Assembly (NCBI RefSeq): GCF_001541345.2
Contig: NZ_LMVL02000007.1
Location: 171,257 to 235,256 of the forward strand
Reading direction: 5' to 3'
DNA: 64,000 nucleotides
Source: Gillisella vitis
GTDB taxonomy: Bacteria; Pseudomonadota; Alphaproteobacteria; Rhizobiales; Rhizobiaceae
The position numbers and the translations under genes were made by a program. Numbering within the stretch: position 1 is the first letter of the stretch; each line of letters starts with the position of its first letter. The notes beneath the pieces were generated by a model. It was not told where the DNA came from and made no database searches. It was given only the letters and a program-made list of their open reading frames with translations. Below, piece by piece: positions 8,681 to 17,038 of this stretch.

Positions 8681-8826
8681 CCTCTCCCCAACCCTCCCCA
8701 CAAGGGGGAGGGAGCACCTTGAATGTTTTGATGCCGTTGTTTTTTTAATTGTTTACGAAGAGAAATCATACGCTTGCTTAAGACTCGACAGCCTCCCTCC
8801 CCCTTGTGGGGAGGGTTGGGGAGGGG
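8681..8826. repeat. Inverted pair of 34-bp G/C-rich repeats
   Basis: Arms at 8681-8714 and 8793-8826 are complementary at 33 of 34 positions, 78 bases apart. Each arm is itself a small hairpin (CCCTCCCC, ACAA, then GGGGGAGGG). The element lies between the convergent lysR and aminotransferase genes, so a role as two-way terminator is plausible. Palindromes of this composition are common between genes in Rhizobiales (general knowledge). Confidence 0.8.
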
Positions 8827-8841
8827 TCTTTTTGCCTAAGC

Positions 8842-10044
8842 CTATTTCATATCCTTACAGAATTGCGCAATCCGGTCACAACCTGCAGTTAGTCGTTCCA
8901 TGCTGGTGGCATAGGAAATGCGAAAGAAGGGGCTCATGCCGTAGGCCGCACCTTGAACGGTGGCAACGTGCTGCTCATCAATCAGGGCCGAGACAAAATC
9001 AGTGTCGTTTTCAATCTTGCGGCCACCCTTGGTGGTTTTGCCAATCAGGCCAGCGATGCTGGGAAAGATGTAAAACGCACCTTCAGGCTTATGGGCGCGC
9101 AGGCCATCAATTTCGGCAAGACGCGATAGCACATAATCACGACGGCCCTTGTAGATATTGGCGCGTTCTTTCAGCAAATCTTGCGGGCCATCCAGAACAG
9201 CCAAGGCAGCAGCCTGAGTGATGGTGGATGTACCGCCAGAGTTCTGGCCATTGACATTGCTAATCGCCTTGATCAAATCCTTCGGGCCACCGCAATAGCC
9301 AAGCCGCCAGCCGGTCATGGCATAGGCCTTCGAGGCACCGTTCACCGTCAGCACGCGGTCATAGAGGCGGGGTTCCACTTCTGCGATGGTGCAGAATTCA
9401 AACCCGTCATAGATCAGGTGCTCGTAAATGTCGTCGGTCATGATCCAGACATCGGGATGACGCAGCATCACTTCGGCAATCGCGGCCATATCCTTGCGCG
9501 AGCAGGCGGCACCTGTGGGATTGTTGGGGAAGTTCAAAAACAGCCATTTGGTTTTCGGCGTAATGGCGGCCTCAAGGTCTTCCGCGCGCAGCTTGAAGCC
9601 ATTCTGCTGTGGGCATTCCACAGGAACCGGCACACCGCCGGCAAAGCGCACGATATCGGCATAGCTGATCCACGATGGGGTGGGGATCACCACTTCATCG
9701 CCGGGATTGCAGGTGGCCATCACCGCATTGAAAATCACCTGCTTGCCACCGCCCGCGACAACAATCTGGCTTGGGTCATAGTCCAGACCGTTTTCGCGCT
9801 TGAATTTGCGAGAAATCGCCGCTTTCAAGGCAGCAGTGCCATCCAGCGGTGGATATTTGGTGTCACCAGCCAGCGCTGCCGCGTGCGCAGCTTCAATGGC
9901 GTGGGCGGGGGTGGCAAAATCCGGCTCGCCGGATGAGAGGGATACAACGTCAATGCCCTGTGCGGCAAGTTCGCGGGCACGCTGCGTCATGGCTGCGGAA
10001 GCGGAAACCGCGACATTCTTGAGACGGTCGGCAATCATGGGCAT
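8842..10044 (-). CDS. PLP-dependent aminotransferase, class I/II (aspartate aminotransferase-like)
   Basis: About 400 residues, fold type I. Seen: LSSGEPDFATPAHA, the aspartate-binding-type NFPNNPTGA, TDDIYEHLIYDG, and the PLP lysine in NGASKAYAMTGWRLGY. The C-terminal substrate arginine is in FFRISYATS. The family moves amino groups between amino acids and 2-oxo acids. It is the last gene in the direction of the 5-oxoprolinase operon, 50 bases after pxpA, so it could process the glutamate released there (inference). ATG codons at 10044 and 10038 and a TTG at 10050 are all possible starts; none has a strong ribosome-binding site. Confidence 0.9.
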   Translation of the reverse strand: MPMIADRLKNVAVSASAAMTQRARELAAQGIDVVSLSSGEPDFATPAHAIEAAHAAALAGDTKYPPLDGTAALKAAISRKFKRENGLDYDPSQIVVAGGGKQVIFNAVMATCNPGDEVVIPTPSWISYADIVRFAGGVPVPVECPQQNGFKLRAEDLEAAITPKTKWLFLNFPNNPTGAACSRKDMAAIAEVMLRHPDVWIMTDDIYEHLIYDGFEFCTIAEVEPRLYDRVLTVNGASKAYAMTGWRLGYCGGPKDLIKAISNVNGQNSGGTSTITQAAALAVLDGPQDLLKERANIYKGRRDYVLSRLAEIDGLRAHKPEGAFYIFPSIAGLIGKTTKGGRKIENDTDFVSALIDEQHVATVQGAAYGMSPFFRISYATSMERLTAGCDRIAQFCKDMK

Positions 10045-10093
10045 GGTCAATGGCTTTCGAGGGTTGTGGTGAAGGTTTCAAAATCGGTTGATG

Positions 10094-10861
10094 TCAAGCA
10101 ATCACGTCGCGCGCAGGCGCAAGGGTAGCACCCGTGGCTTCAATTTCACTGCGCACAATCTTGGCCAATTCCAGAGAACCCGGCGTATCGCTGTGAACAA
10201 GAATGGAGCGGGCGGGCATGGCAATGGTCTGGCCATCGATGGTGGTGACGGTTGCGGTTTCAAGGAATTGTTTGACGCGCGCACGCACGGCCATTTCTTC
10301 CTTGATAACGGAATTGGGCACGCCGCGCGGCACAAGTGCTCCCTTTGCGTCATAGGCGCGGTCGGCCAGAAACAGCGTCAGTGTTTTTAATCCGCAGCGG
10401 AGCGCCGAGCGTTCGATTTCCGAGCCGGACATGCAAAACACAATAATCTCAGGAGCCACGGTTTTCACCGCCGTCAGCACTAGATCGCACAGCGCCGGGT
10501 CTTGGTTCACCCGATTGCCCATCGCGGCATGAAAGCTGATGTGATCAACGCAAAGCCCTTCGCTGGCTGCAATCGCGCTCAAAGCCCCGAGTTGATAAAG
10601 CACCTGCGCCCGCAGTTCTTCCGCCGACACTGGTATATCGCGGCGGCCAAAACCAACCCGGTCTGGAAAGCCGGGGTGCGCACCAATGCCAACGCCGCGC
10701 GCCTTGGCCAGCCGCACCATCCTCAGCATCATCTCCGGGTCGCCCGCATGAAAACCACAGGCGATATTGGCCGAGGACACAACATCCATCAACGCTTCAT
10801 CATCACACAAGCGGTAGGGACCAAAGCCTTCGCCCATATCGGAATTGAGATCAATCTTCAT
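10094..10861 (-). CDS. pxpA: 5-oxoprolinase subunit A (LamB/YcsF family)
   Basis: 255 residues with the family hallmarks DLNSDMGEGFG at the N terminus, SANIACGFHAGDP and GAHPGFPDR. PxpA, with PxpB and PxpC, cleaves 5-oxoproline (pyroglutamate) to glutamate using ATP. GAGGA precedes the ATG. It follows pxpC by 15 bases on the same strand, in an operon with biotin-carboxylase-type genes, which is a common arrangement for this system in proteobacteria. Confidence 0.92.
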   Translation of the reverse strand: MKIDLNSDMGEGFGPYRLCDDEALMDVVSSANIACGFHAGDPEMMLRMVRLAKARGVGIGAHPGFPDRVGFGRRDIPVSAEELRAQVLYQLGALSAIAASEGLCVDHISFHAAMGNRVNQDPALCDLVLTAVKTVAPEIIVFCMSGSEIERSALRCGLKTLTLFLADRAYDAKGALVPRGVPNSVIKEEMAVRARVKQFLETATVTTIDGQTIAMPARSILVHSDTPGSLELAKIVRSEIEATGATLAPARDVIA

Positions 10862-10876
10862 CGTCTATCCTCAGAT

Positions 10877-11875
10877 TTAGCGCTTGGTCATGGTGGCGAG
10901 GGCGTCGGTCAACAGCGGCACAGTGTTGCGGATATCAGCCAGATAGGCCGCCATGGCTTGTTCTGCCGCTTTCGCCTCCGCCAAGCTGGACTGCACAAAG
11001 CGGATGCGGCTGCCAATGCGGGCTTGGCCCAAACGCCAAAGATCAATGTCAATCACACCCGCCATTTTGGGATAACCGCCTGCGGTATTGGCATCACTCA
11101 TTTGAATGATCGGCTCACCAGCGGGTGGCACCTGCACCACGCCTGTGACCACGCCATGGGAGCGCATTTCAACATGCTCCTTGAGCTTCACCGGCGTGCC
11201 AGACAGGCGATAGCCGGTGCGGTCGCTCTGGGAGGAGATTTTCCAATCCTGCGCCCAGAACCGTATCGATTCTTCACCAAACCAGTCATGCTCACCCGCA
11301 GGCAGGGCGCGGATGGGCAAAATGCCATTCTCAACCGCTGGAAAATGATCCTGCAAAGCCACCTCTGGCGGCATCACCCCAAAGCCGGAAGATGGAATCA
11401 GCGGGGCTGGCACCTCACCTATTGCCAAACGATCATCAGAGGCCAAAAAACGCCCTTGATAACCACCAAAGGCTCCCCGCAACGAGGTGCTGCGAGATCC
11501 CATCACCAGCGGCACATCAATGCCGCCGGAAAAGCACAGGTAGGCCCGCGCCGCTTTGGTGGGTGTTTTCAGCTCAAGTTCTTGACCTGCCAAAACCGGA
11601 AGTGCCCACCATGGCGGCATGGTTTTGCCGTCCAGCGTTGCCGCGCAATCGGCCCCGGTGATGGCGACAAAACCGTCTTTCTCAAACCGCAGCCGAAAGG
11701 GGAAGGTTTGAATTTCCAAGCCTGCGGCACCCTCATCATTGCCCAGCATCAGATTGCCAATTTTCAGCGCAACCGGGTCCATCGCGCCGCAGGTGGTGAC
11801 GCCAATGTTGCGAAACCCAAAGCGGCCAAGGTCCTGCACGGTGTTGAGGGGGCCGGTGGTGAGAACCTCGATCAT
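10877..11875 (-). CDS. pxpC: 5-oxoprolinase subunit C (biotin-dependent carboxyltransferase family)
   Basis: 332 residues of the allophanate-hydrolase subunit 2/KipA family: TTGPLNTVQDLGRFGFRNIGV at the N terminus, CFSGGIDVPLVMGSRST, and SRTGYRL-like SDRTGYRLSG. Together with PxpB it forms the ATP-dependent part of 5-oxoprolinase. The ATG overlaps the pxpB stop by four bases. Confidence 0.92.
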   Translation of the reverse strand: MIEVLTTGPLNTVQDLGRFGFRNIGVTTCGAMDPVALKIGNLMLGNDEGAAGLEIQTFPFRLRFEKDGFVAITGADCAATLDGKTMPPWWALPVLAGQELELKTPTKAARAYLCFSGGIDVPLVMGSRSTSLRGAFGGYQGRFLASDDRLAIGEVPAPLIPSSGFGVMPPEVALQDHFPAVENGILPIRALPAGEHDWFGEESIRFWAQDWKISSQSDRTGYRLSGTPVKLKEHVEMRSHGVVTGVVQVPPAGEPIIQMSDANTAGGYPKMAGVIDIDLWRLGQARIGSRIRFVQSSLAEAKAAEQAMAAYLADIRNTVPLLTDALATMTKR

Positions 11876-12582
11876 AGCTCGATCCTCTCGGCAATAAAGC
11901 GCACCGTATCGCCGGGGGCCAGCAGGGCAGGGGAAGCCGCCATGGGATCAAACATCGGCATTTCGGCAAAGCCGATGGAGTTCCAGCCATTTGGCCCGGT
12001 CAAGACGGCAACGCCGGTCTGCATGCCGCCAATGGTCAGGCACCCACGCGCCATTTTCAGCGATGGCACGGTTTTGCGCGGCATGTGAATGCGCGGGTCC
12101 AGACCATGCAGATAGCCAAAGCCCGGTGCAGAACCCAGAGTAAACACGGTATAGGTGCCAGCCGCATGAATTTTGACGATATCGCGGTCTGACAGGCCGG
12201 AAAGATCGCAAAGCGCGGGAAGATCGGTGGCATGTTCGCCGCCATAGGTCACCGGGATTTCAACGGTTTTTCCGCTCAAATCCATGCCTTGCGCTGCATT
12301 CCACGCTTCCAGCAAACGACTTGATATGGCCTCATGATCTTCTGGTGTATCATGCAGTACCAACAGCAGATTGGTCATGCCTGGCACAATTTCCTGCACG
12401 TCTGGCCAATCCTGAACCATGGCAGACAAGGCCCAGATGCGGCGTTGCGAGGCCAGATCAAATGGGCCGGGGGCATCGACCACGAAGGCTTTGGTGCCAA
12501 TGACGGAGATTTTCGGCATATCCGCTGTAGACGAGGCAATCACTGCGGGATGTTTCAGGGCTTTCATATCCATTGTCGCCAT
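11872..12582 (-). CDS. pxpB: 5-oxoprolinase subunit B (allophanate hydrolase subunit 1 family)
   Basis: 236 residues of the KipI family. Recognisable: VEIPVTYGGEHATDLPALC, GTYTVFTLGSAPGFGYLHGL and the C-terminal LAPGDTVRFIAE. It works as a complex with PxpC. The start overlaps the stop of the preceding biotinyl-like gene (TGATG) and its stop overlaps pxpC (ATGA), so the three are translationally coupled. Confidence 0.92.
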   Translation of the reverse strand: MATMDMKALKHPAVIASSTADMPKISVIGTKAFVVDAPGPFDLASQRRIWALSAMVQDWPDVQEIVPGMTNLLLVLHDTPEDHEAISSRLLEAWNAAQGMDLSGKTVEIPVTYGGEHATDLPALCDLSGLSDRDIVKIHAAGTYTVFTLGSAPGFGYLHGLDPRIHMPRKTVPSLKMARGCLTIGGMQTGVAVLTGPNGWNSIGFAEMPMFDPMAASPALLAPGDTVRFIAERIEL

Positions 12583-13022
12583 CAGTGTTGCTCGACCAGA
12601 AACAGAGGATCGCCATAGCCAACGAGGGTACCGCTTTTGACCAAGGCTTCGCCGAGAATGCCATCTTGCGGTGCGCTTACCGCCAGCAGTACAGGGCCAA
12701 TTTTGACGAAGCCGAGTGTGTCGCCTGCTTTGACCACTGAGCGATCGTTTGATGCTTCATCGGCCCGGGCTGGATGATGCGCCAGAAAATGCCCCACAGA
12801 AGGTGCCTTAACTGCAACCACCGCCGCTGTCGGTTTGTCCCGCTTTTGGCGTGAGACCTGGGCAGAACCTCCCGCCATCACAATTTTGATCTGCTGATCG
12901 TCTCGCTCAATGGCGATGGCGCTGACACCAGCTTGCTCCAGCCATGATGTGAGCGTTGCGATCACCTCTGGACTGGTGAAGTCCATGCTGGATCGGGATT
13001 TGGAACGATTGCGTGGTGTCAT
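12582..13022 (-). CDS. Biotinyl-like domain protein lacking the biotin lysine
   Basis: 146 residues from an ATG that overlaps the accC-like stop (ATGA) with GGAG in place; an ATG at 13046 in the same frame is less likely. The N-terminal half is a small alpha/beta region (residues 1-50), the C-terminal half a lipoyl/biotinyl-type beta-sandwich: APSVGHFLA, GDTLGFVKIG, ILGEALVKSGTLVGYGDPLF. Where carrier proteins have EAMKM, this one reads KIGPV, so the biotin-accepting lysine is replaced by proline. It therefore cannot carry biotin in the normal way; a structural or regulatory role in the complex is inferred. The true carrier in this operon is at 14389-14808. Confidence 0.8.
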   Translation of the reverse strand: MTPRNRSKSRSSMDFTSPEVIATLTSWLEQAGVSAIAIERDDQQIKIVMAGGSAQVSRQKRDKPTAAVVAVKAPSVGHFLAHHPARADEASNDRSVVKAGDTLGFVKIGPVLLAVSAPQDGILGEALVKSGTLVGYGDPLFLVEQH

Positions 13023-14392
13023 GCTGCGCTCCGCTTGCTCAACCATTTTTCAAGATGGTGGATATCGGCACCACCCGCGCAAAAGCCCTCATCTTCAAAA
13101 ATCGCCTTATGCAGCGCGATATTGGTGGTGATCCCGTCGATCTTGAGTGCGTCCAGAGCTACGCGCATCCGCACAATGGCCTCGTCGCGGGTTGGGGCAT
13201 GCACAATCAGCTTGGCAATCAGCGAGTCATAATGGGCAGGCACGGTATAGCCTGCCACCGCATGGGTATCGACACGCACGCCCTCGCCGGAGGGAAGCTG
13301 CAAAGCGGTGATCGTGCCCGGTGATCCGGCAAAGGTGTAGGGGTCTTCGGCATTGATCCGGCATTCAAACGAATGGCCGTTGGTTTGAATATCCGCTTGG
13401 GTCGGCAGCAGCGGCAGGCCCAATGCCACGCGCAATTGTTCGCAGACAATATCCAACCCGCTGGTCATTTCGGTCACGGGATGTTCCACCTGAAGGCGGG
13501 TGTTCATTTCAATGAAATAGAATTCGCCATTCTCATAGAGAAATTCAAACGTTCCGACGCCGCGATAGCCAATACGCTGGCAGGCCGCCACGCAACGCGC
13601 ACCCACAGCGGCAGCGATATCGGCGGGAATGCCGGGTGATGGCGCTTCTTCCACCACTTTCTGGTGGCGGCGCTGCATGGAGCAATCGCGGTGGCCCAGC
13701 CAGACGGCATTGCCGAAATTATCGCACAACACCTGAATTTCCACATGGCGCGGCTTTTCCAGGAATTTTTCCATGTACAATTCGGGATTGCCAAAAGCCC
13801 GCCGTGCTTCCTCACGGGTGACGGAAACGGCATCAGCAAGGGCCGCCGCATCGCGCACAATGCGCATGCCTCGTCCACCGCCGCCGCCTGCGGCCTTGAT
13901 AATCACCGGGTAGCCAATCTTGGCGGCGATCTCGGCAATGTCAGCCATGTCTTCGCCAAGGGCCGTGTCGGGTCCCGGCACGCAAGGCACGCCTGCCTCG
14001 ATCATTGCCCGCTTGGCGGCAATCTTGTCGCCCATAATGCGAATGGCAGAGGCTGGTGGGCCTATGAAGGTCAGCCCCGCCTGCTCAACGGCTTGCGCAA
14101 AATCAGCGTTTTCCGACAGGAAGCCGTAGCCCGGATGCACCGCACCGGCACCAGATGCCCGCATGGCCAGAAGAATTGCGGATTGATTGAGATAGCTGCG
14201 CCCCGGCGCAGAAGGCCCAATACAGATGAATTCATCCCCCGTTGCACCATAGGGCGCATCCCGGTCGGCCTCAGAGCAGATCATCACGGTGCGCAGGCCA
14301 AGCTCCCGGCAGGCCCGCTGGATGCGCAAGGCAATCTCGCCGCGATTGGCAATCAGGACCGTATCAAAGGGGCGTTTCGTGTCCGATGTCAT
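13019..14392 (-). CDS. Biotin carboxylase (AccC-like)
   Basis: 457 residues of the ATP-grasp biotin carboxylase family: VLIANRGEIALRIQRAC at the N terminus, HPGYGFLSENADFA, the glycine-rich ATP loop KAAGGGGGRGMR, and the catalytic EMNTRLQVEHPVTEM. It would carboxylate the biotin on the carrier encoded immediately upstream with bicarbonate and ATP. It may be specific to the Pxp-type complex rather than fatty-acid synthesis, because it is embedded in this operon; an accessory acetyl-CoA carboxylase role is the alternative. Four-base overlaps exist at both ends. Confidence 0.92.
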   Translation of the reverse strand: MTSDTKRPFDTVLIANRGEIALRIQRACRELGLRTVMICSEADRDAPYGATGDEFICIGPSAPGRSYLNQSAILLAMRASGAGAVHPGYGFLSENADFAQAVEQAGLTFIGPPASAIRIMGDKIAAKRAMIEAGVPCVPGPDTALGEDMADIAEIAAKIGYPVIIKAAGGGGGRGMRIVRDAAALADAVSVTREEARRAFGNPELYMEKFLEKPRHVEIQVLCDNFGNAVWLGHRDCSMQRRHQKVVEEAPSPGIPADIAAAVGARCVAACQRIGYRGVGTFEFLYENGEFYFIEMNTRLQVEHPVTEMTSGLDIVCEQLRVALGLPLLPTQADIQTNGHSFECRINAEDPYTFAGSPGTITALQLPSGEGVRVDTHAVAGYTVPAHYDSLIAKLIVHAPTRDEAIVRMRVALDALKIDGITTNIALHKAIFEDEGFCAGGADIHHLEKWLSKRSAA

Positions 14393-14808
14393 CCGGCAAT
14401 CTCCAGCACGGGCTGCCCGGCATCCACCTCTTGGCCGTCCCCAGCAAGGATGCGAACAACCTTGCCTGCACGCTCTGCTGCGATGGTGTTGAACACTTTC
14501 ATCGCTTCAATGATGAACAGGCTCTGGCCCACCTCCACCTGATCGCCAACCGAAACAAAGGGGGTCGCTCCGGGATTGGGAGCGCGGTGAAAGATGCCAA
14601 ACACAGGCGTAGATACGGTATTGGCACTGCCACTGGCTGATGGATTTGTTTGCTCTGCCACGCTGTCTTTTTGGCCGGTTACGGCGGCATCCTGGGCCTG
14701 TGCGTAATGGGAAATTCGAACTGTCGTGCCGTTTTCGGTGACGCTCAACTCCGAAATACGGGATTGACCAACAAAGTCTATGAGCGTTTTGATCTTGTCG
14801 AGATCCAT
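14389..14808 (-). CDS. Biotin carboxyl carrier protein (AccB-like)
   Basis: 139 residues. The C-terminal biotinyl domain has the acceptor lysine in IIEAMKVFNTI and the usual GDQVEVGQSLF and GQEVDAGQPVLEI flanks; the N terminus (DLDKIKTLIDFVGQSRISEL) matches the AccB leader, joined by a Ser/Thr/Ala-rich linker. It shuttles carboxybiotin between the carboxylase and a carboxyltransferase. It is the first gene of the operon reading down to the aminotransferase. Confidence 0.92.
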   Translation of the reverse strand: MDLDKIKTLIDFVGQSRISELSVTENGTTVRISHYAQAQDAAVTGQKDSVAEQTNPSASGSANTVSTPVFGIFHRAPNPGATPFVSVGDQVEVGQSLFIIEAMKVFNTIAAERAGKVVRILAGDGQEVDAGQPVLEIAG

Positions 14809-14983
14809 TCAAACCACCGGCTGTGATAGTGTCATCATGCGGTCTTCAGAGGCCAGAGCAATTGCGTTGCAGCAGGATTGATCCGTAAAGACGTTCAAAA
14901 ACAGCTAGCACGACCCTTCCTGTGATGGGGGCAAACAAAGTTTGAATGATGCTCAGCTGACCATAGGAAAGAAGGGGTGTTTC

Positions 14984-15904
14984 TCAGGCAAGACAGCTCC
15001 AATGGCCCTCTCCACCGAGACGCTTGATGACCTCCATCAGGATATGTCTCACTTCAAGAACCGCCTTGGTCGGGGGGTGATTGACCGGCATATCCAGCAC
15101 AAGGCGTCGAAACAGTTCTGGTCCGCTCAGCGGAATGACCGAAAGTTCTCCTGCCTGATGATCGGCGTAGACAGCTCCCCGTCCCAGAATGGTCAATCCC
15201 AACCCGGCACGGATAGCCGCTTTGGTGCTGGCCACTCCCTCAATCACCCGAACAATATTGATTTTCTGACCAAGAATAAGGGCCTGCTTTTCCAAAAGGA
15301 TGCGAATCCCATGACGCTGCGAGGGCATGATCAGCGGAAGGCTCAAAGCTTCGCGGAGCGGCAAATCATTCTGCCTTTGGGTAAAGGCATTCAGAGGCCC
15401 GACGGCATAGAGCCGCTCATCAAACAAAGGCACTGCGGTCGGTTTGGCCACATCCAGAAGGTTCACGGCCAGATCATGCGCATGGGTATCGGTCGCTGTG
15501 CGCAAGGTCTGGCTATCGCCCTCGCTGATCGTCAGGCGGATTTTTGGAAAGCGGCGGTCACATGCTTCCAGAACCGGAATGGAGAGAATGGGAGACAGCG
15601 AGCTAAGAATGCCAAGCGAGACATCACCACTTGGATATTTCGCCTGCTCCCGCGTTGCGGCTTCGGCCTGCTCTATCGCCCGAAGGATTGCCTGAGCATG
15701 GACCAGCAGCGTCTGACCTGCCTCCGTTACCACGACGCCACGCGAGGTGCGATTGAGCAATTGCAGCCCCAGTTGGTCTTCCAGCGCGCGCACATGCAGG
15801 CTCAGCGCTGGTTGGGCTACACCCAGTTCACTGGCGGCACGGGTAAAGGAACCCAGCTCCGCAATGCGCGCAAAATAGCGCATTTTTGTCACATCCAATG
15901 CCAA
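14984..15904 (-). CDS. LysR-family transcriptional regulator
   Basis: 306 residues starting at a TTG at 15904, chosen because a perfect AGGAGG lies five bases upstream; an ATG at 15931 would place the operator-like dyad inside the coding region. Winged helix: MRYFARIAELGSFTRAASEL, GVAQPALSLHVRALE. The remainder is the effector-binding domain. It is divergent from the RraA-family gene and follows the opposite side of the AccB-like gene, so it may control either; the palindrome at 15915-15937 points to autocontrol and control of the aldolase-type gene. Confidence 0.88.
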   Translation of the reverse strand: MALDVTKMRYFARIAELGSFTRAASELGVAQPALSLHVRALEDQLGLQLLNRTSRGVVVTEAGQTLLVHAQAILRAIEQAEAATREQAKYPSGDVSLGILSSLSPILSIPVLEACDRRFPKIRLTISEGDSQTLRTATDTHAHDLAVNLLDVAKPTAVPLFDERLYAVGPLNAFTQRQNDLPLREALSLPLIMPSQRHGIRILLEKQALILGQKINIVRVIEGVASTKAAIRAGLGLTILGRGAVYADHQAGELSVIPLSGPELFRRLVLDMPVNHPPTKAVLEVRHILMEVIKRLGGEGHWSCLA

Positions 15905-15914
15905 GGTCGCCTCC

Positions 15915-15937
15915 TGATATACAAAATCCATATATCA
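15915..15937. promoter_or_regulatory. Dyad operator for the divergent LysR
   Basis: TGATATA-N9-TATATCA, with perfect 7-bp arms, contains T-N11-A cores and overlaps the region just before the lysR start, including its ribosome-binding site. More A/T-rich repeats (ATATATA near 15949-15955) follow. Its position fits binding by the LysR protein encoded at 14984-15904. Confidence 0.55.
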
Positions 15938-16058
15938 AGTATCGTCAATATATATTTGTTGGCATAGCGCAAGCCTCTTAAAACGGAGGAGATCGCGAAA
16001 GGGCTGGGGTTAACCAGCGCCGTTTCGCCCTATCGAACAATGTTGTTTTGAGGTTGCC

Positions 16059-16733
16059 ATGATCCACATTAAGAAAATTCCCGAGCGTCCAAGCCAGGAA
16101 GAGATTAATGCGATTGCGAAATTCTCGCCCGCGACCCTGCATGAGGCACAAGGCCGTCGTGGTGCGCTGTCCTCCCGCATCAAGCCAGTGGATTACCGCA
16201 TGAAGCTTTGCGGGCCTGCTTTCACGGTCAAGTCCGCGCCACGCGACAACATCATGCTGCAACTGGCGATCAATTATGCGCAACCGGGCGACATCATCGT
16301 GGTATCCGGCGGCGAATACGAGGAGGCGGGGTCATTCGGTGATGTTCTGGCCAATGCCTGCCTCGCTAAAGGCATTGGGGGCTTGGTAACGGACACAGGC
16401 GTGCGCGACACCTTGCAGCTTCGAGATCTTGGCTTTCCGGTATTTTCACTCAGTGTCTGCATCAAGGGAACCGTGAAGGAAACCTTGACCGCAGTAAACG
16501 ATCCCATCGTTATCGGTGATGAACTGGTGTATCCGGGCGACATCATCGTCGGTGATGCCGACGGCGTGGTGGTCGTTCGTCGACAGGAAGCCATGGACGT
16601 TGCAGCACTTGCCCAAACCCGGGAAGATGCCGAAGCGGGCTATATTGCCGCCTATAAGGCGGGGAAGTCGGTCATTGAAGTCAGTAATCTTGAGCCCGTG
16701 CTAAGGGCTAAAGGATTTTCGGTCGAAGCGTGA
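16059..16733 (+). CDS. RraA-family protein, CHA aldolase/oxaloacetate decarboxylase-like
   Basis: 224 residues. The family core GSFGDVLANACLAKGIGGLV, followed by TDTGVRD, gives the G-x-x-x-G-D and Asp/Arg residues that bind metal and pyruvate enolate in 4-carboxy-4-hydroxy-2-oxoadipate aldolases. Length is that of the enzymatic members rather than E. coli RraA. Such enzymes release pyruvate from aromatic-ring breakdown products or decarboxylate oxaloacetate. No other ring-cleavage genes are near, so the substrate is open. The ATG has GAGG upstream and the gene stands alone opposite a LysR gene. Confidence 0.85.
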   Translation: MIHIKKIPERPSQEEINAIAKFSPATLHEAQGRRGALSSRIKPVDYRMKLCGPAFTVKSAPRDNIMLQLAINYAQPGDIIVVSGGEYEEAGSFGDVLANACLAKGIGGLVTDTGVRDTLQLRDLGFPVFSLSVCIKGTVKETLTAVNDPIVIGDELVYPGDIIVGDADGVVVVRRQEAMDVAALAQTREDAEAGYIAAYKAGKSVIEVSNLEPVLRAKGFSVEA

Positions 16734-17038
16734 GCGGGTGCTCCGGACATGGATTTGAAATTCCCCTTAAAATCTAAGGGTCTGTCCGAAAATCATCATT
16801 GGCGTGCGATCCGTGTGACGATGGTCACGGCATAAAGATGTGAAACAGCACACATGGTTGGCATCGTTTGAAAAGATAATAGGCAACTGATTTTACTTGC
16901 AAAATTGCAACGAAAGCGCTGCGTCATCGGCTCCGCCCGCCACCCTACCCGATCTCTATTTCATTTCCGCAAATCACGACCTTACAAGACCAATCATAGA
17001 GAGGGGCACCAGTCAGGCTGGCGCCCCCCCCATGGGCT
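16734..17038. other. Intergenic region with a short repeated segment
   Basis: No gene is supported here. The stretch 16891-16990 resembles 45531-45631 (for instance CGATCTC followed by CAAATCA and CTTAC in the same order and spacing), suggesting two diverged copies of one sequence. The 3' side faces the end of the minus-strand monooxygenase gene. Confidence 0.5.

Noticed and set aside
10502..12088. Open frame of 528 codons on the plus strand
   Set aside because: It is antisense to pxpA, pxpC and pxpB, which have clear family motifs, and its translation is rich in His, Gln and Arg with no recognisable domain.
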